The translations under genes and the position numbers were made by a program. Shown in pieces: positions 8,306 to 16,844 of a DNA stretch of 36,999 bases (its first letter is position 1; each line of letters starts with the position of its first letter). Source of the DNA: Lentibacillus kapialis (GTDB taxonomy: Bacteria > Bacillota > Bacilli > Bacillales > Amphibacillaceae). Below the pieces are notes generated by a model. That model was not told the DNA's origin. It saw only the letters and a list, made by a program, of their open reading frames with translations, and made no database searches. The stretch lies in contig NZ_BMNQ01000001.1 in the NCBI RefSeq assembly GCF_014646635.1, forward strand, positions 184,113-221,111. Direction: 5' to 3'.

Positions 8306-8593
8306 ATGATGGCGGTCGCAACAGATACGATTCTTAAAAAAATGCAGCGGGAGTTGACAGAAGCACAACACATGTCTGCTGATGACAGCATAGTGAAAAA
8401 ACATATTGCCAATATCCAGCTTCTTTGCGAATTATTAAATGAAGAGCAACCTTTACCGGAGTCCAAACAGGAAATGACAGATAGGGAACTGAAAGCGATG
8501 ATGGGTGATGCAGCGGCCGAACAACAGCCGGGGCCCGGACGCAATCCAATCGATCATGATGATGCTAATGGGAAATCACTATTTGATTTTTAA
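8306..8593 (+). CDS. ywdI: YwdI-family protein (DUF5327)
   Basis: Small soluble protein of 95 aa. MAVATDTILKKMQRELTEAQ, followed by a second helix (DDSIVKKHIANIQLLCELLN), is typical of YwdI; the C-terminus is acidic and Pro/Gly-rich. Function is unknown in all relatives I know of. The assignment rests on this pattern and on its place directly before the ywdK homologue, the B. subtilis order. GAAAGGAGAGG precedes two consecutive ATG codons (8306 and 8309); either could be used. The downstream gene starts 24 bp later, so the two form an operon. Confidence 0.78.
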   Translation: MMAVATDTILKKMQRELTEAQHMSADDSIVKKHIANIQLLCELLNEEQPLPESKQEMTDRELKAMMGDAAAEQQPGPGRNPIDHDDANGKSLFDF

Positions 8594-8617
8594 CAGTTTG
8601 ATGGGAGGAGGATATAT

Positions 8618-8986
8618 ATGAAGTTATTTCTTATTTTGGGGGCTATTAATGGTTTCTTGGCGGTTGCCTTGGGAGCATTCGGAGCACATGGGCTTGAGGG
8701 GAAACTTTCCGAAAAAGCACTCGGCACATGGGATAAAGCTGTCAATTACCAAATGTTTCATACCATGGCGTTATTGGTTACCGGATTGCTGCTGGCAAAG
8801 TTCCAAAGTGGCGGAATGACCTGGGCCGGCTGGATGTTCTTTATCGGTATTGTTTTGTTTTCCGGCAGTCTTTATGTCTATTCAGTCAGTGGCGTCAAAA
8901 CGTTTGCCATGATAACACCATTTGGCGGGGTCGCCTTTTTAGTCGGCTGGGTATTGCTGGGGTACGCTGTCATTAAATATCTGTGA
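8618..8986 (+). CDS. ywdK: DUF423 membrane protein YwdK
   Basis: DUF423 protein of 122 aa with four transmembrane helices. The signature LGAINGFLAVALGAFGAHGL at the N-terminus and VNYQMFHTMALL around residue 45 identify the family. The molecular function is unknown; the family is widespread in bacteria. GGGAGGAGG lies 7 nt before the ATG. Its stop codon lies only 3 bp from the stop codon of the convergent minus-strand gene, with no room for a terminator between them, so antisense overlap of the two 3' ends is likely. Confidence 0.88.
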   Translation: MKLFLILGAINGFLAVALGAFGAHGLEGKLSEKALGTWDKAVNYQMFHTMALLVTGLLLAKFQSGGMTWAGWMFFIGIVLFSGSLYVYSVSGVKTFAMITPFGGVAFLVGWVLLGYAVIKYL

Positions 8987-8989
8987 GGA

Positions 8990-9241
8990 CTATAACGAGA
9001 AAAAAAGGATCGTAGCCAGAAGCATAAGCATTCCCGCCTTGGCAACCTGTTTGATGCCATCAGCCGAATGGTTGGTATTTAGAAATAGAAATCCTTCACA
9101 TAATATGCTGAATGCGAGCAAATACACACACAAGAGCATGATGATTACATACCCTTGTACGATGGCAATCAGACCAATTACAACAGCGAGTGTGAGGGTC
9201 AGTAATTCCATGCGTATGTACTTGTCATATGGATTGCGCAT
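8990..9241 (-). CDS. small hydrophobic membrane protein, 83 aa
   Basis: After a short basic N-terminus (MRNPYDKYIRMELL), two closely spaced hydrophobic segments (about 12-50) are followed by a polar loop (NTNHSADGIKQVAK) and a third membrane segment at the C-terminus. AAAGGAG lies 8 nt before the ATG, which supports translation. It lies downstream of gerQ on the same strand and converges on ywdK. I do not recognise a named family. It occupies roughly the position between ywdK and gerQ and may be lineage-specific. Confidence 0.7.
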   Translation of the reverse strand: MRNPYDKYIRMELLTLTLAVVIGLIAIVQGYVIIMLLCVYLLAFSILCEGFLFLNTNHSADGIKQVAKAGMLMLLATILFFSL

Positions 9242-9273
9242 AACAATGGCTCCTTTGTGTGTACAACAAATCC

Positions 9274-9306
9274 AAGCGCCCGGTACGATAGCGGGCGCTT
9301 TAATTT
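9274..9306. terminator. hairpin between gerQ and the small membrane gene
   Basis: AAGCGCCCG pairs with CGGGCGCTT across a 9-nt loop. The T-rich tail (TAATTTT) lies on the plus-strand side; on the minus strand, the direction of both flanking genes, the tail is weak (GGATTTG). It may attenuate rather than end the gerQ transcript. Confidence 0.6.
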
Positions 9307-9322
9307 TGGAGGGGGCTACGCG

Positions 9323-9787
9323 TTATCTAGGCTGATATTGCGACATTTGCCCGCTATTGCCATACGGATATTCATAGTTGAGTTCTTCATCAAATGTGAC
9401 ATAATCCAAGTAGATCATTAGGAGCAGATACCTTTTACCGGTTTGCGGGTCACTTAAAATAATATGATCCCTTCCGGCTGCTTCAATGATCCCTCGGAAA
9501 ACTTTCGCATTCCATTCTTGATTGTTTTCAAATGTCATATAAACCGTGGCACGTTTTCCTTCATTCAGCCGCAAAATGTTTTCAATGTAGGATTGTTCCA
9601 TCGGCAGCATACCCTGGACAGTTTGAGCTTGCTGCTGATTTTGCTGGTTTTGTGGTGGCATCGTTTGTCTGGAATCATACATAGGGTAGTACGCCGGAGA
9701 TGACTGTGGATAATAGTAGTAAGGATATGGCTGATGTGGATAGTAGCCGGCATAAGGATAATTTGTATAGTTGTTCTTCTCACTCAT
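9323..9787 (-). CDS. gerQ: spore coat protein GerQ
   Basis: Spore coat protein needed in B. subtilis for function of the cortex hydrolase CwlJ, and cross-linked in the coat by transglutaminase. The N-terminal third is Tyr/Pro/Gln-rich (PYAGYYPHQPYPYYYYPQSS, then a Gln-rich stretch). The conserved C-terminal domain begins near residue 62 (EQSYIENILRLNEGKRATVY) and includes AAGRDHIILSDPQTGKRYLL. The length is 154 aa, shorter than B. subtilis GerQ mainly in the low-complexity part. ATAGGAGG lies before the ATG. Known relatives are sigma-E controlled; I could not locate a convincing sigma-E promoter upstream. Confidence 0.93.
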   Translation of the reverse strand: MSEKNNYTNYPYAGYYPHQPYPYYYYPQSSPAYYPMYDSRQTMPPQNQQNQQQAQTVQGMLPMEQSYIENILRLNEGKRATVYMTFENNQEWNAKVFRGIIEAAGRDHIILSDPQTGKRYLLLMIYLDYVTFDEELNYEYPYGNSGQMSQYQPR

Positions 9788-10142
9788 GAAAAAACCTCCT
9801 ATATGGGATTAATATACCTTTCGGACTTTCGGATGAAGCATGGAAATACTTTATAACTTCAGGCTGTTTTGGTCTACTGGATATATATATGAAACGTAAG
9901 CGGAATTAATGACAGGTGCGGAGAAATAAATGCTGTTAAACTTTCGTCAGTTGGAGAATAGAAGGTGTCAATGAAACGCTGTGCGGCCTAATAAAAAGAA
10001 CCGGTTATATACCGATTGTTTTTCTAACATCAGAAAAAACACGGCTTTGCACCCCGCAATAAGCTGAAGATAGAAAAAAAGACCGGGCCGCTTTTTGCCC
10101 GGTCTGCTAACCTTCAATTCAGTATGCTGTTTGAAAATCATG
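9788..10142. other. 355-bp gap between gerQ and hemQ
   Basis: Holds the hemQ terminator (10074-10106) and the presumed gerQ promoter region near 9800-9900. An AT-alternating stretch (GGATATATATATG) lies near 9880. No ORF with a ribosome site was found, and nothing else is recognised. Confidence 0.6.
10074..10106 (-). terminator. intrinsic terminator of hemQ
   Basis: AGACCGGGC pairs with GCCCGGTCT across an 8-nt loop. On the minus strand it is followed by a run of seven T residues. It begins about 37 bp after the hemQ stop codon. Confidence 0.92.
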
Positions 10143-10883
10143 CTACACTTGCAGGTAAGTATCAACATCTTCTTTTGCTAAATGGTTGCCGACGAAAAAC
10201 TCGCCGAATTCACCGTAGAGTGCACTCACTTCGTCAAAGCGCATTTCATAAACGATTTTTTTCAGCTGCAGCGCGTCATGAGCAAATAGTGTGACACCCC
10301 ATTCCCAGTCATCGAAGCCGAATGAACCGGTAATGATCTGTTTTACCTCACCGGCGTATTGACGGCCGGTCTTCGAATGTTCATAAAGCAGTCTTGCTCT
10401 TTCTTTAAAGCTGAGCGCGTACCAATTCTCTTCCCCGTGGCGGCGTTTGTCCATCGGGTAAAACGAAACATGCTCCCACTTCGGTAAAATTGGATAGAGC
10501 CGCTCCCGTGTCTTCGGATCGTCGGCTGAGCTGTTGCCGCTGTACTGTGAAAGTTCCACAACCGACACATAAGAAGAGGCAGGGCGCAGAAACTCGGCAA
10601 ATTTTGATTTATTAAATTCTGTTTCAATGTCAGTTAATTCATTCATCGTCGGTCGCAGAAACATAAACATCAGGTCAGCTTTTTGACCAACAATATTGTA
10701 GAGTGCATGGCTGCCGCTCTCTGTTTTTTCCACTGCTTCCCACTTCGTTAGCAGGTTTTTGAATTCTTCGACTGCCTCCAGCCGTTCTTCATTTGACACG
10801 GCTTTCCAAGAGGTCCAGTCGATAGTACGCATATCATGCAGGCAATACCAGCCGTCCAATGTTTTAACTGCTTCAGCTGCCAT
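10143..10883 (-). CDS. hemQ: coproheme decarboxylase HemQ (YwfI)
   Basis: Last enzyme of the coproporphyrin-dependent heme pathway of Gram-positive bacteria; it converts coproheme to heme b by peroxide-driven decarboxylation. A chlorite-dismutase-like protein of 246 aa. Tyr142 (FYPMDKRR) matches the catalytic Tyr that forms a radical in the S. aureus and Listeria enzymes, and His169 (LLYEH) the proximal heme ligand; the 27-residue spacing equals that of the S. aureus pair Y145/H172. [14 protein letters not shown] and [16 protein letters not shown] are highly conserved. AAAGGAG lies 9 nt before the ATG. It is divergent from pta, as in B. subtilis. Confidence 0.95.
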   Translation of the reverse strand: MAAEAVKTLDGWYCLHDMRTIDWTSWKAVSNEERLEAVEEFKNLLTKWEAVEKTESGSHALYNIVGQKADLMFMFLRPTMNELTDIETEFNKSKFAEFLRPASSYVSVVELSQYSGNSSADDPKTRERLYPILPKWEHVSFYPMDKRRHGEENWYALSFKERARLLYEHSKTGRQYAGEVKQIITGSFGFDDWEWGVTLFAHDALQLKKIVYEMRFDEVSALYGEFGEFFVGNHLAKEDVDTYLQV

Positions 10884-11022
10884 TATAAATCGCTCCTTTG
10901 TTTAAGTGGATAGGTTTTTGATTGTAATGTTGATTATTAAAATCAAACCCGATATTGTACTGTTGTTGTCATATATTTAAACTATATCACATTTAGGGTA
11001 CGATAAGCAGGAGTTAGACTGT

Positions 11023-11051
11023 TTGTCATGTTTCTGTCAAAAAAGTATAAG
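11023..11051 (+). promoter_or_regulatory. sigma-A promoter of pta
   Basis: TTGTCA at 11023-11028 and TATAAG at 11046-11051 are separated by exactly 17 bp, giving a leader of about 60 nt before the pta start codon. Confidence 0.7.
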
Positions 11052-11116
11052 ACGTGTGGTTATGTGTTTTCAAGTTAACGTGATTTACGTATCATGGAGA
11101 ATAGGAGGTGCTTTCA

Positions 11117-12085
11117 ATGAGTAATCTTTTTGAGCAAGTGAAAGATCAGTTAGCAAATGTCGATAAAACCATTGTTTTCCCCGAGGGGCGCGATGAACGG
11201 ATTTTGACCGCTGCCAGCCAGCTGGGTGCCGCGGGGATCGTGACTCCGGTATTGCTCGGTGACAGGGAAGCAATAAAGCAACAGGCGGCGTCCATCGGTA
11301 TTGATGTGTCAGCATGTGAGCTGATCGACCCGCATGATTTCCGGGAATTCGATAAGATGATTGATGTGTTTGTCGAGCGCCGGAAAGGGAAAGTAACGGC
11401 TGATGAAGCCCGGCAGATTTTGCTCGATGAAAATTATTTCGGGACGATGCTTGTCTACATGGACAAGGCGGACGGTCTTGTCAGTGGTGCGTCCCACTCA
11501 ACAGCGGACACAGTACGCCCGGCACTGCAGATCATTAAGACGAAAGAAGGCATACAGAAAACGTCCGGCGTCTTTATCATGGTTCGGAACGATGAAAAAT
11601 ATGTGTTTGCCGACTGTGCGATCAATATGAGTCCAGACAGCCAAGATTTATCCGAAATTGCTGTTGAAAGTGCCAATACAGCCAAATTGTTCGGCGTTGA
11701 TCCACGAATAGCAATGCTCAGTTTCTCCACAAAAGGATCCGCCGAGTCGGAAGAAACTGAGAAAGTGGTCAATGCTTTGGGGTTGGCGAAGGAGAAAAAT
11801 CCATCACTCGTTATTGATGGTGAATTCCAGTTTGATGCAGCCTTCGTCCCGAGTGTTGCGGCCCAAAAAGCACCAAATTCCGAAATCAAAGGTGACGCCA
11901 ATGTCTTTATTTTCCCGAGTCTTGAAGCCGGAAACATTGGTTATAAGATTGCCCAGCGACTAGGTGAATTTGAGGCAGTCGGCCCGATTCTGCAGGGGCT
12001 GAACAAGCCTGTGAATGACCTGTCACGCGGATGCAGTGCGGAGGATGTTTATAACCTTGCATTGATCACAGCAGCACAGGGGTAA
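11117..12085 (+). CDS. pta: phosphate acetyltransferase
   Basis: Interconverts acetyl-CoA plus phosphate and acetyl phosphate plus CoA; with acetate kinase it drives overflow metabolism. The protein is 322 aa, the normal length of the single-domain Bacillus enzyme. Signatures: TIVFPEGRDERIL near the N-terminus, ADGLVSGASHSTADTVRPAL around residue 120, and the C-terminal DGEFQFDAAFVPSVA and NVFIFPSLEAGNIGYK. I start at ATG 11117, 8 nt after AGGAGG; the open GTG nine bases earlier overlaps the ribosome site. It is monocistronic, with a promoter at 11023 and a terminator right after the stop. Confidence 0.96.
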   Translation: MSNLFEQVKDQLANVDKTIVFPEGRDERILTAASQLGAAGIVTPVLLGDREAIKQQAASIGIDVSACELIDPHDFREFDKMIDVFVERRKGKVTADEARQILLDENYFGTMLVYMDKADGLVSGASHSTADTVRPALQIIKTKEGIQKTSGVFIMVRNDEKYVFADCAINMSPDSQDLSEIAVESANTAKLFGVDPRIAMLSFSTKGSAESEETEKVVNALGLAKEKNPSLVIDGEFQFDAAFVPSVAAQKAPNSEIKGDANVFIFPSLEAGNIGYKIAQRLGEFEAVGPILQGLNKPVNDLSRGCSAEDVYNLALITAAQG

Positions 12086-12094
12086 TAGATTTTG

Positions 12095-12127
12095 AAAAGA
12101 GCGTACAGTATGGACTGTGCGCTTTTT
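12095..12127 (+). terminator. intrinsic terminator of pta
   Basis: GCGTACAGT pairs with ACTGTGCGC across a 4-nt loop, followed by TTTTT. It starts about 10 bp after the stop codon. Confidence 0.9.
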
Positions 12128-12237
12128 AATGGTTCGGTGATTTCGATGGCAAAAGAGGGGGGTGCACTGGTTTTTCGTGATATCAAAACGGTCTTCAGGC
12201 CAGGATATAATACACTCTTTTAAGCTTTTTTTAATAA

Positions 12238-12257
12238 AAACAATTTCTGAATTGTTT
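12238..12257. promoter_or_regulatory. palindrome over the -35 of the Nramp-like gene
   Basis: AAACAATT and AATTGTTT form a perfect inverted repeat with a 4-bp centre. The right arm contains the -35-like TTGTTT (12252-12257). A -10-like TAAAAT lies 17 bp further on (12275-12280). Placement over the -35 fits a repressor operator. It does not resemble the MntR, Fur or Zur boxes of B. subtilis. Confidence 0.55.
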
Positions 12258-12323
12258 GAGTAGCGTTAATCATGTAAAATGAAGCCATTATACATTTTGA
12301 CGTGACTTGAAAGAGGTGTACCA

Positions 12324-13586
12324 ATGGAGCCGAGTCAATCAGTTAACACCCAAGTGAAAAAGCCAAAGAAATGGAAAATATCATATGTCGGACCTGGACT
12401 TGTTGTAGCAGTGGCTGGTGTCGGTGCAGGGGATTTAGTGGCAGCTCTTGTTGCCGGGGCAGATTTTGGACTAATGTTGCTTTGGGCTGTTGTGTTAGGA
12501 GCATTCATAAAATATATATTAAATGAAGGGGTCGGACGCTGGTATTTGGCAACTGGACAAACCATTTTACAAGGATGGCGATCCCTCGGCAGATGGGTTT
12601 CGGGCTATTATGTTGTCTATGTTGTCTTATTCGGACTTATTTATGGCGCTGCTGTGACATCCGCATGTGCCCTGTTTATATCAGCTTTGTTTCCGGCCCT
12701 GCCCGTCTGGGGATGGGCAATGATCCATGCATTGATCGGACTTGCTGTCGGATGGTTTGGAGGCTATCAAAAATTTGAGCGTATTATGCAATTTTTCGTT
12801 ATTGTGATGTTTATTACGGTGGTAGGCTCAGCGCTATTTGTCCTGCCCAGTATTGGAGAACTCGCGAACGGGATGGTACCTCGGATGCCGGATAGCTCAT
12901 TTTTACAGACACTGGGGCTGATCAGTGGTGTCGGTGGGGCTGCTTCCATTCCTTATTATTGTTATTGGATACGTGAAAAAAATTGGCAAGGTGGTTCATG
13001 GATGTCAATTATGCGCCTTGATTCCGCCGTAGCTTATATCATTACCGGTATTTTTTGCTTTGCGCTTATGATTGTGGCTTATCAATTTTTATATGGGGCG
13101 GGTATATCGATTTCGGGGAATGAAGGTCTGGTCACAATGGCTGAAATATATGGTGAAAGATTTGGATCAGCCGCTACCTGGTTGCTATTGATCGGCTTCT
13201 GGGCTGCAGCTTTCACATCACTATTGTCAGCTTGGAATGGACTTCCATATATTTTTACGGATTTTGTTCAACTGTTAAAAAACAAAGATAAAAAATCAAG
13301 TCGGGATATTTCTGAAAAGGACCCTGCTTATCGCGCTTACTTGCTTTGGTTAACATTTCCATCCATGCTATTTTTGTTTGTAGATGACCCAGTGTTGCTT
13401 GTTTTAATCGGATTGGCATTCAGCGCAACCATTCTCCCTTTTCTCGCCATTACGTTGATGTTGCTATTAAACGCAAAAAACGTGGAGAAACATTATCGGA
13501 ATGGTCCGGCCAATAATCTGATTTTAAGCGCCATAATTGTTATCTTTGTAGTGTTGGCGATTATCGAATTATACAATTCAGTCTGA
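12324..13586 (+). CDS. Nramp-superfamily transporter lacking the usual metal-site motifs
   Basis: Membrane protein of 420 aa with about eleven hydrophobic segments and the overall look of the Nramp family (COG1914): KISYVGPGLVVAVAGVGAGD begins TM1 as GPG usually does. However, the metal-binding DPGN of TM1 is replaced by GAGD, and the MPHN-type motif expected in TM6 is replaced by SGVGGAASIPYYCYW. Manganese or iron transport is therefore not supported. Divergent relatives include YcsG of B. subtilis and the NRMT magnesium transporters. An ATG at 12324 follows GAAAGAGGTG. A palindrome covers its putative -35. An SDR gene begins 42 bp after its stop and may share the transcript. Confidence 0.75.
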   Translation: MEPSQSVNTQVKKPKKWKISYVGPGLVVAVAGVGAGDLVAALVAGADFGLMLLWAVVLGAFIKYILNEGVGRWYLATGQTILQGWRSLGRWVSGYYVVYVVLFGLIYGAAVTSACALFISALFPALPVWGWAMIHALIGLAVGWFGGYQKFERIMQFFVIVMFITVVGSALFVLPSIGELANGMVPRMPDSSFLQTLGLISGVGGAASIPYYCYWIREKNWQGGSWMSIMRLDSAVAYIITGIFCFALMIVAYQFLYGAGISISGNEGLVTMAEIYGERFGSAATWLLLIGFWAAAFTSLLSAWNGLPYIFTDFVQLLKNKDKKSSRDISEKDPAYRAYLLWLTFPSMLFLFVDDPVLLVLIGLAFSATILPFLAITLMLLLNAKNVEKHYRNGPANNLILSAIIVIFVVLAIIELYNSV

Positions 13587-13628
13587 GTTTTAAACAGAAG
13601 AGACTGTCATGGAGAGGAGTGGAGTGGA

Positions 13629-14420
13629 TTGAGTATATTTGCATCTGATGCTTTGAAAGGAGAGCACGTTCTCGTAACTGGGGCAACAGGCGGGATTGGC
13701 TCTGAAACGGCGAAGGTGCTTGCGGAAATGGGTGCACTTATTACGGTGACGGGTCGGCGCGAGGATAAACTGAATCAGATGGCTGCAGGGATTCGTGAGG
13801 TAATGCCTGATGCTGACGTATTTACGCATGCGGCGGATCTCGGTAATGAAGAGGAACGTAATAAACTTGTTAAAAGCGCTGAGAAGGCGTATGGACCGAT
13901 TACGTTACTGGTCAATCATGCCGGAATTTCCGGCGGCGGCCCTATTGAGCAACTCGAACAAGAGGACATGGAGCGGGTGATGCATCTGAATTACACATCA
14001 ACCGTTCTTTTAACCCAATTGGTTTATGAATCCATGAAAAAGCAGCAGAAAGGAGCCATTGTCAATGTCACGTCATTGTCCGGTTTGCGTGGAACATATG
14101 GTGGAACAGCTTATGCAGGATCAAAATTCGCTATGACCGGTTTCACGCATTCGATGGCTCTTGAAGCGATTGAACAGGGTGTGCGCGTGAATGCTGTCAG
14201 TCCCGGATTTGTCGATACGAACATGGGAAGAGCCTCGGCAGAGAAAAAGGCGGATCGGCAAGGCTCTTCGCTTTCAGAAGTGGTTAAGGCCTCCATTCCA
14301 TCTGGACGTATGACCAAATCGCGGGAAGTCGCCAATACAATCGCCTTTTTATTAACCGATGTTGCGGAAAACATTGTGGGCGAGTCTGTGAAAATATCAG
14401 GCGGGAGTGTACTGCGCTGA
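13629..14420 (+). CDS. classical short-chain dehydrogenase (FabG-like)
   Basis: NAD(P)-dependent oxidoreductase of 263 aa. Visible motifs: TGATGGIGSE (TGxxxGxG cofactor loop, residues 17-26), NHAGIS (a variant of NNAG), catalytic Ser in VTSLSGL, YAGSK (YxxxK) and PGFVDTN. RREDK after the second strand suggests NADP preference. FabG, sugar or alcohol dehydrogenases share this fold, so the substrate is not assigned. The start is TTG at 13629, preceded by AGAGGAG at a normal distance. It probably belongs to the operon of the Nramp-like gene, an uncommon pairing. Confidence 0.85.
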   Translation: MSIFASDALKGEHVLVTGATGGIGSETAKVLAEMGALITVTGRREDKLNQMAAGIREVMPDADVFTHAADLGNEEERNKLVKSAEKAYGPITLLVNHAGISGGGPIEQLEQEDMERVMHLNYTSTVLLTQLVYESMKKQQKGAIVNVTSLSGLRGTYGGTAYAGSKFAMTGFTHSMALEAIEQGVRVNAVSPGFVDTNMGRASAEKKADRQGSSLSEVVKASIPSGRMTKSREVANTIAFLLTDVAENIVGESVKISGGSVLR

Positions 14421-14470
14421 GACTGGATGCACGCTTTGGATGCCAGCCCTTTCGAACGGTCCCGGCGAGC

Positions 14471-14550
14471 CGAAACATGGGCGCGAAAATGGAAACATGT
14501 TCCCGAGGGGCGAAACATGGGCGCAAGAACGGAAACATGTTCCCGAAGTC
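14471..14550. repeat. 40-bp tandem direct repeat, two units
   Basis: Units 14471-14510 and 14511-14550 begin CGAAACATGGGCGC and end GGAAACATGTTCCCGA, differing at only a few positions. They lie between two convergent genes (SDR stop 14420, lipL stop 14572). The two AACATG words within each unit give it internal similarity. Confidence 0.9.
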
Positions 14551-14571
14551 AAAGCGGATATGAAAACATCC

Positions 14572-15423
14572 TCACTGCATGTCCGCGACCTCTTTATTTC
14601 GTTTCATCATCTGCACATACCGCTTTTCAAATTGTACGAGCTCATTATCAGAAAAATCGTCTGTGACAATTCGGTCGCTCGCTTCCCTGATCCCCTGCAG
14701 AACTCGCTCTTTCATCGCATCGACGGTTAACGCCATACCAAGCAGTTCCGATAACGAAGCCATCACAGCAGGGTCAATATCCGGATAATCGAATCTTGTT
14801 TCCTCGTCTTTTTTAGCAACATCGTAAAACTCACGGAGCAATTCCGCGCGTTCACGTCCTTCCCCTTCCACATCCAAATAAATCTGAATCGCGGCACCGT
14901 CTCTGACACGCCGCTGCGAAATACCGGCAAATTTCTTCCCATCTATGCTCAAATCAAAATCACCGGGACAGTATGAGCCGGTAATCTCATAAGCCTCAAT
15001 CTCGTCTGTTAAGTCTCGTAATATGAAACGGATAAAGCTTACCATCGCTTCATAGCAGTCATAGATTGAAATCTTCCTCATATCAGGCAGAACCAGAGAA
15101 ATATTCAGCACCCCGGCATCAAGCGCAACCGCAAGCCCGCCGGAATTCCGAACCACGCTGTAATAGCCGCGCTCAGCAAGCCGTCTGACACCTTCTTCCA
15201 AATAGGGCAGACGTGAATCAGGAATGCCTAATACAACGGTGTCGGGATGCACCCACAGTCTGACTGCGGGAACTGCTTCTCCGCTGCGGGCAAATAACGA
15301 CAAGACATCATCGATTGCAAACGATGTCAGTGCTGTATACGGTTTTCCATGAAAAAAACTTTTTTTAGAATGATCCAGATAACGAAATTGCCTGTGTGCG
15401 ACCACATCTTTCCAATTTTTCAT
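14572..15423 (-). CDS. lipL: octanoyl-[GcvH]:protein N-octanoyltransferase LipL
   Basis: Moves octanoyl (or lipoyl) groups from the glycine-cleavage H protein to E2 subunits of the 2-oxoacid dehydrogenases, a Bacillus-type step of lipoic acid assembly. A biotin/lipoate ligase fold of 283 aa, close to B. subtilis LipL (YwfL). RNSGGLAVALDAGVLNISLV corresponds to the RRxxGGGxVxHxxGxLN region; catalytic Cys152 sits in GSYCPGDFDLSI, and the conserved Lys is in DGKKFAGISQRR (163-164). The Cys separates it from ATP-using lipoate ligases. The ATG is at 15423 with AAAGGAGC upstream. Its place after pta and before ywfO matches B. subtilis. Confidence 0.92.
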   Translation of the reverse strand: MKNWKDVVAHRQFRYLDHSKKSFFHGKPYTALTSFAIDDVLSLFARSGEAVPAVRLWVHPDTVVLGIPDSRLPYLEEGVRRLAERGYYSVVRNSGGLAVALDAGVLNISLVLPDMRKISIYDCYEAMVSFIRFILRDLTDEIEAYEITGSYCPGDFDLSIDGKKFAGISQRRVRDGAAIQIYLDVEGEGRERAELLREFYDVAKKDEETRFDYPDIDPAVMASLSELLGMALTVDAMKERVLQGIREASDRIVTDDFSDNELVQFEKRYVQMMKRNKEVADMQ

Positions 15424-15512
15424 GTGCTGCTCCTTTAATTGAATCTTTTATCCTAAGGGTAACTATTATATAATATATGATAACATTGTCGAAAAGAAAC
15501 GGGTTGAAAAGC

Positions 15513-16844
15513 ATGCTTTATAAAGATGAACAATTACACGAAGAGAAAGTTTTTAAAGACCCTGTACATCGCTATGTTCATGTTCAGGATCGCGTGATCT
15601 GGGATCTGATTGCCGCACCCGAATTTCAGCGGCTCAGGCGGATCAAGCAGCTTGGGACGTCATATTTGACATTTCATGGTGCTGAACATAGCCGCTTCAA
15701 TCATTCGCTTGGTGTTTATGAAATCGTCCGGCGTATCATCGGCAATTTTGAAGATCGCGATGACTGGAATGATGGCGAACGATTGCTTTGTTTATGTGCA
15801 GCACTTCTGCATGATTTGGGCCACGGACCGTTTTCCCATTCGTTTGAGAAAGTTTTTAAATTAGATCATGAGCATTTTACGCAACAAATTATATTGGGCG
15901 ATACACACGTACATACGATTCTTGAGCGGGTTGAATCGGGATTTTCGCAAAAAGTGGCTGATGTGATTGATAAAACCTATGAAGATAAACTGGTTGTCAG
16001 CCTTATTTCCAGTCAGATTGATGCCGACCGGATGGATTATTTGCAGCGAGATGCTTATTTTACAGGCGTCAGCTATGGTCACTTTGACATGGAGCGTATT
16101 TTGCGCGTCATGCGGCCGATTGAGGATCAGGTTGTCATTAAATCAAGCGGCATGCACGCGGTTGAAGACTATATCATGAGTCGCTATCAGATGTACTGGC
16201 AGGTTTATTTCCACCCGGTTACACGCAGTGCCGAGGTAATTTTGTCAAAAATTCTTCATCGCGCTAAATACTTGTTTGAAAGCAACTACATGTTTAAATT
16301 AAAACCGTTCCATTTTGTCGCGTTTTTTAACGAAGATGTTGGTCTTGCGGACTATCTAAAGCTGGATGAATCAATCGTTTTCTATTATTTTCAGCTGTGG
16401 CAGGAAGAGGACGACGCTATCTTGCAGGACCTGTGCGAACGATTTATGAACCGTCGTCTGTTCAAGTATATTGAGTTTAACCCGAACCTGCAGATGAATG
16501 AGTGGATGGATCTTTACAAATTGTTTCAGGAAGCGGGCATTAATCCTGACTATTATTTGGAAGTTGATTCATCATCAGACTTGCCATATGATTTTTACCG
16601 GCCGGGTGAAGAGGATGAGCGGCTGCCGATCAATCTCCTGATGCCGGACGGGAATTTGAAGGAATTATCGCGGAACTCGGACATTGTTGAATCGATTTCC
16701 GGGAAAAAACGAACCGATCATAAACTGTATTTTCCGGCTGATACTCTGACAGAACTCAGTGATGATAGCCCTGTTAAACAACGGATTATGGAATTATTGG
16801 ACGTTAATCAATACCTAAAAGGAGATGAAGAAAGTGTTGACTAA
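15513..16844 (+). CDS. ywfO: HD-domain phosphohydrolase YwfO
   Basis: HD-superfamily protein of 443 aa related to dGTP triphosphohydrolases and the Enterococcus EF1143 dNTPase group. The metal-binding set is visible: Arg/His in SRFNHSLGVYE, the HD pair in ALLHDLGHGPFSHSFEKVF, and the later Asp in SSQIDADRMDYLQRDA. These support nucleotide hydrolysis, but the natural substrate of YwfO is not established. I start at ATG 15513 (MLYKDEQLHEEKVFKDPVHR). A TATAAT at 15469-15474 would place the transcription start after the alternative ATG at 15477. No strong ribosome site precedes either codon, so the start is uncertain. Confidence 0.85.
   Translation: MLYKDEQLHEEKVFKDPVHRYVHVQDRVIWDLIAAPEFQRLRRIKQLGTSYLTFHGAEHSRFNHSLGVYEIVRRIIGNFEDRDDWNDGERLLCLCAALLHDLGHGPFSHSFEKVFKLDHEHFTQQIILGDTHVHTILERVESGFSQKVADVIDKTYEDKLVVSLISSQIDADRMDYLQRDAYFTGVSYGHFDMERILRVMRPIEDQVVIKSSGMHAVEDYIMSRYQMYWQVYFHPVTRSAEVILSKILHRAKYLFESNYMFKLKPFHFVAFFNEDVGLADYLKLDESIVFYYFQLWQEEDDAILQDLCERFMNRRLFKYIEFNPNLQMNEWMDLYKLFQEAGINPDYYLEVDSSSDLPYDFYRPGEEDERLPINLLMPDGNLKELSRNSDIVESISGKKRTDHKLYFPADTLTELSDDSPVKQRIMELLDVNQYLKGDEESVD

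Noticed and set aside
10930-10946. Inverted repeat TTGATT-N5-AATCAA between hemQ and pta as an operator
   Set aside because: Six-bp AT-rich arms are expected often by chance here, and it does not match a PerR, Fur or other known box.
14111-14730. Several ORFs of 79-135 aa around the SDR/lipL junction
   Set aside because: They run antisense to the SDR or lipL, or through the 40-bp tandem repeat, with no ribosome sites.
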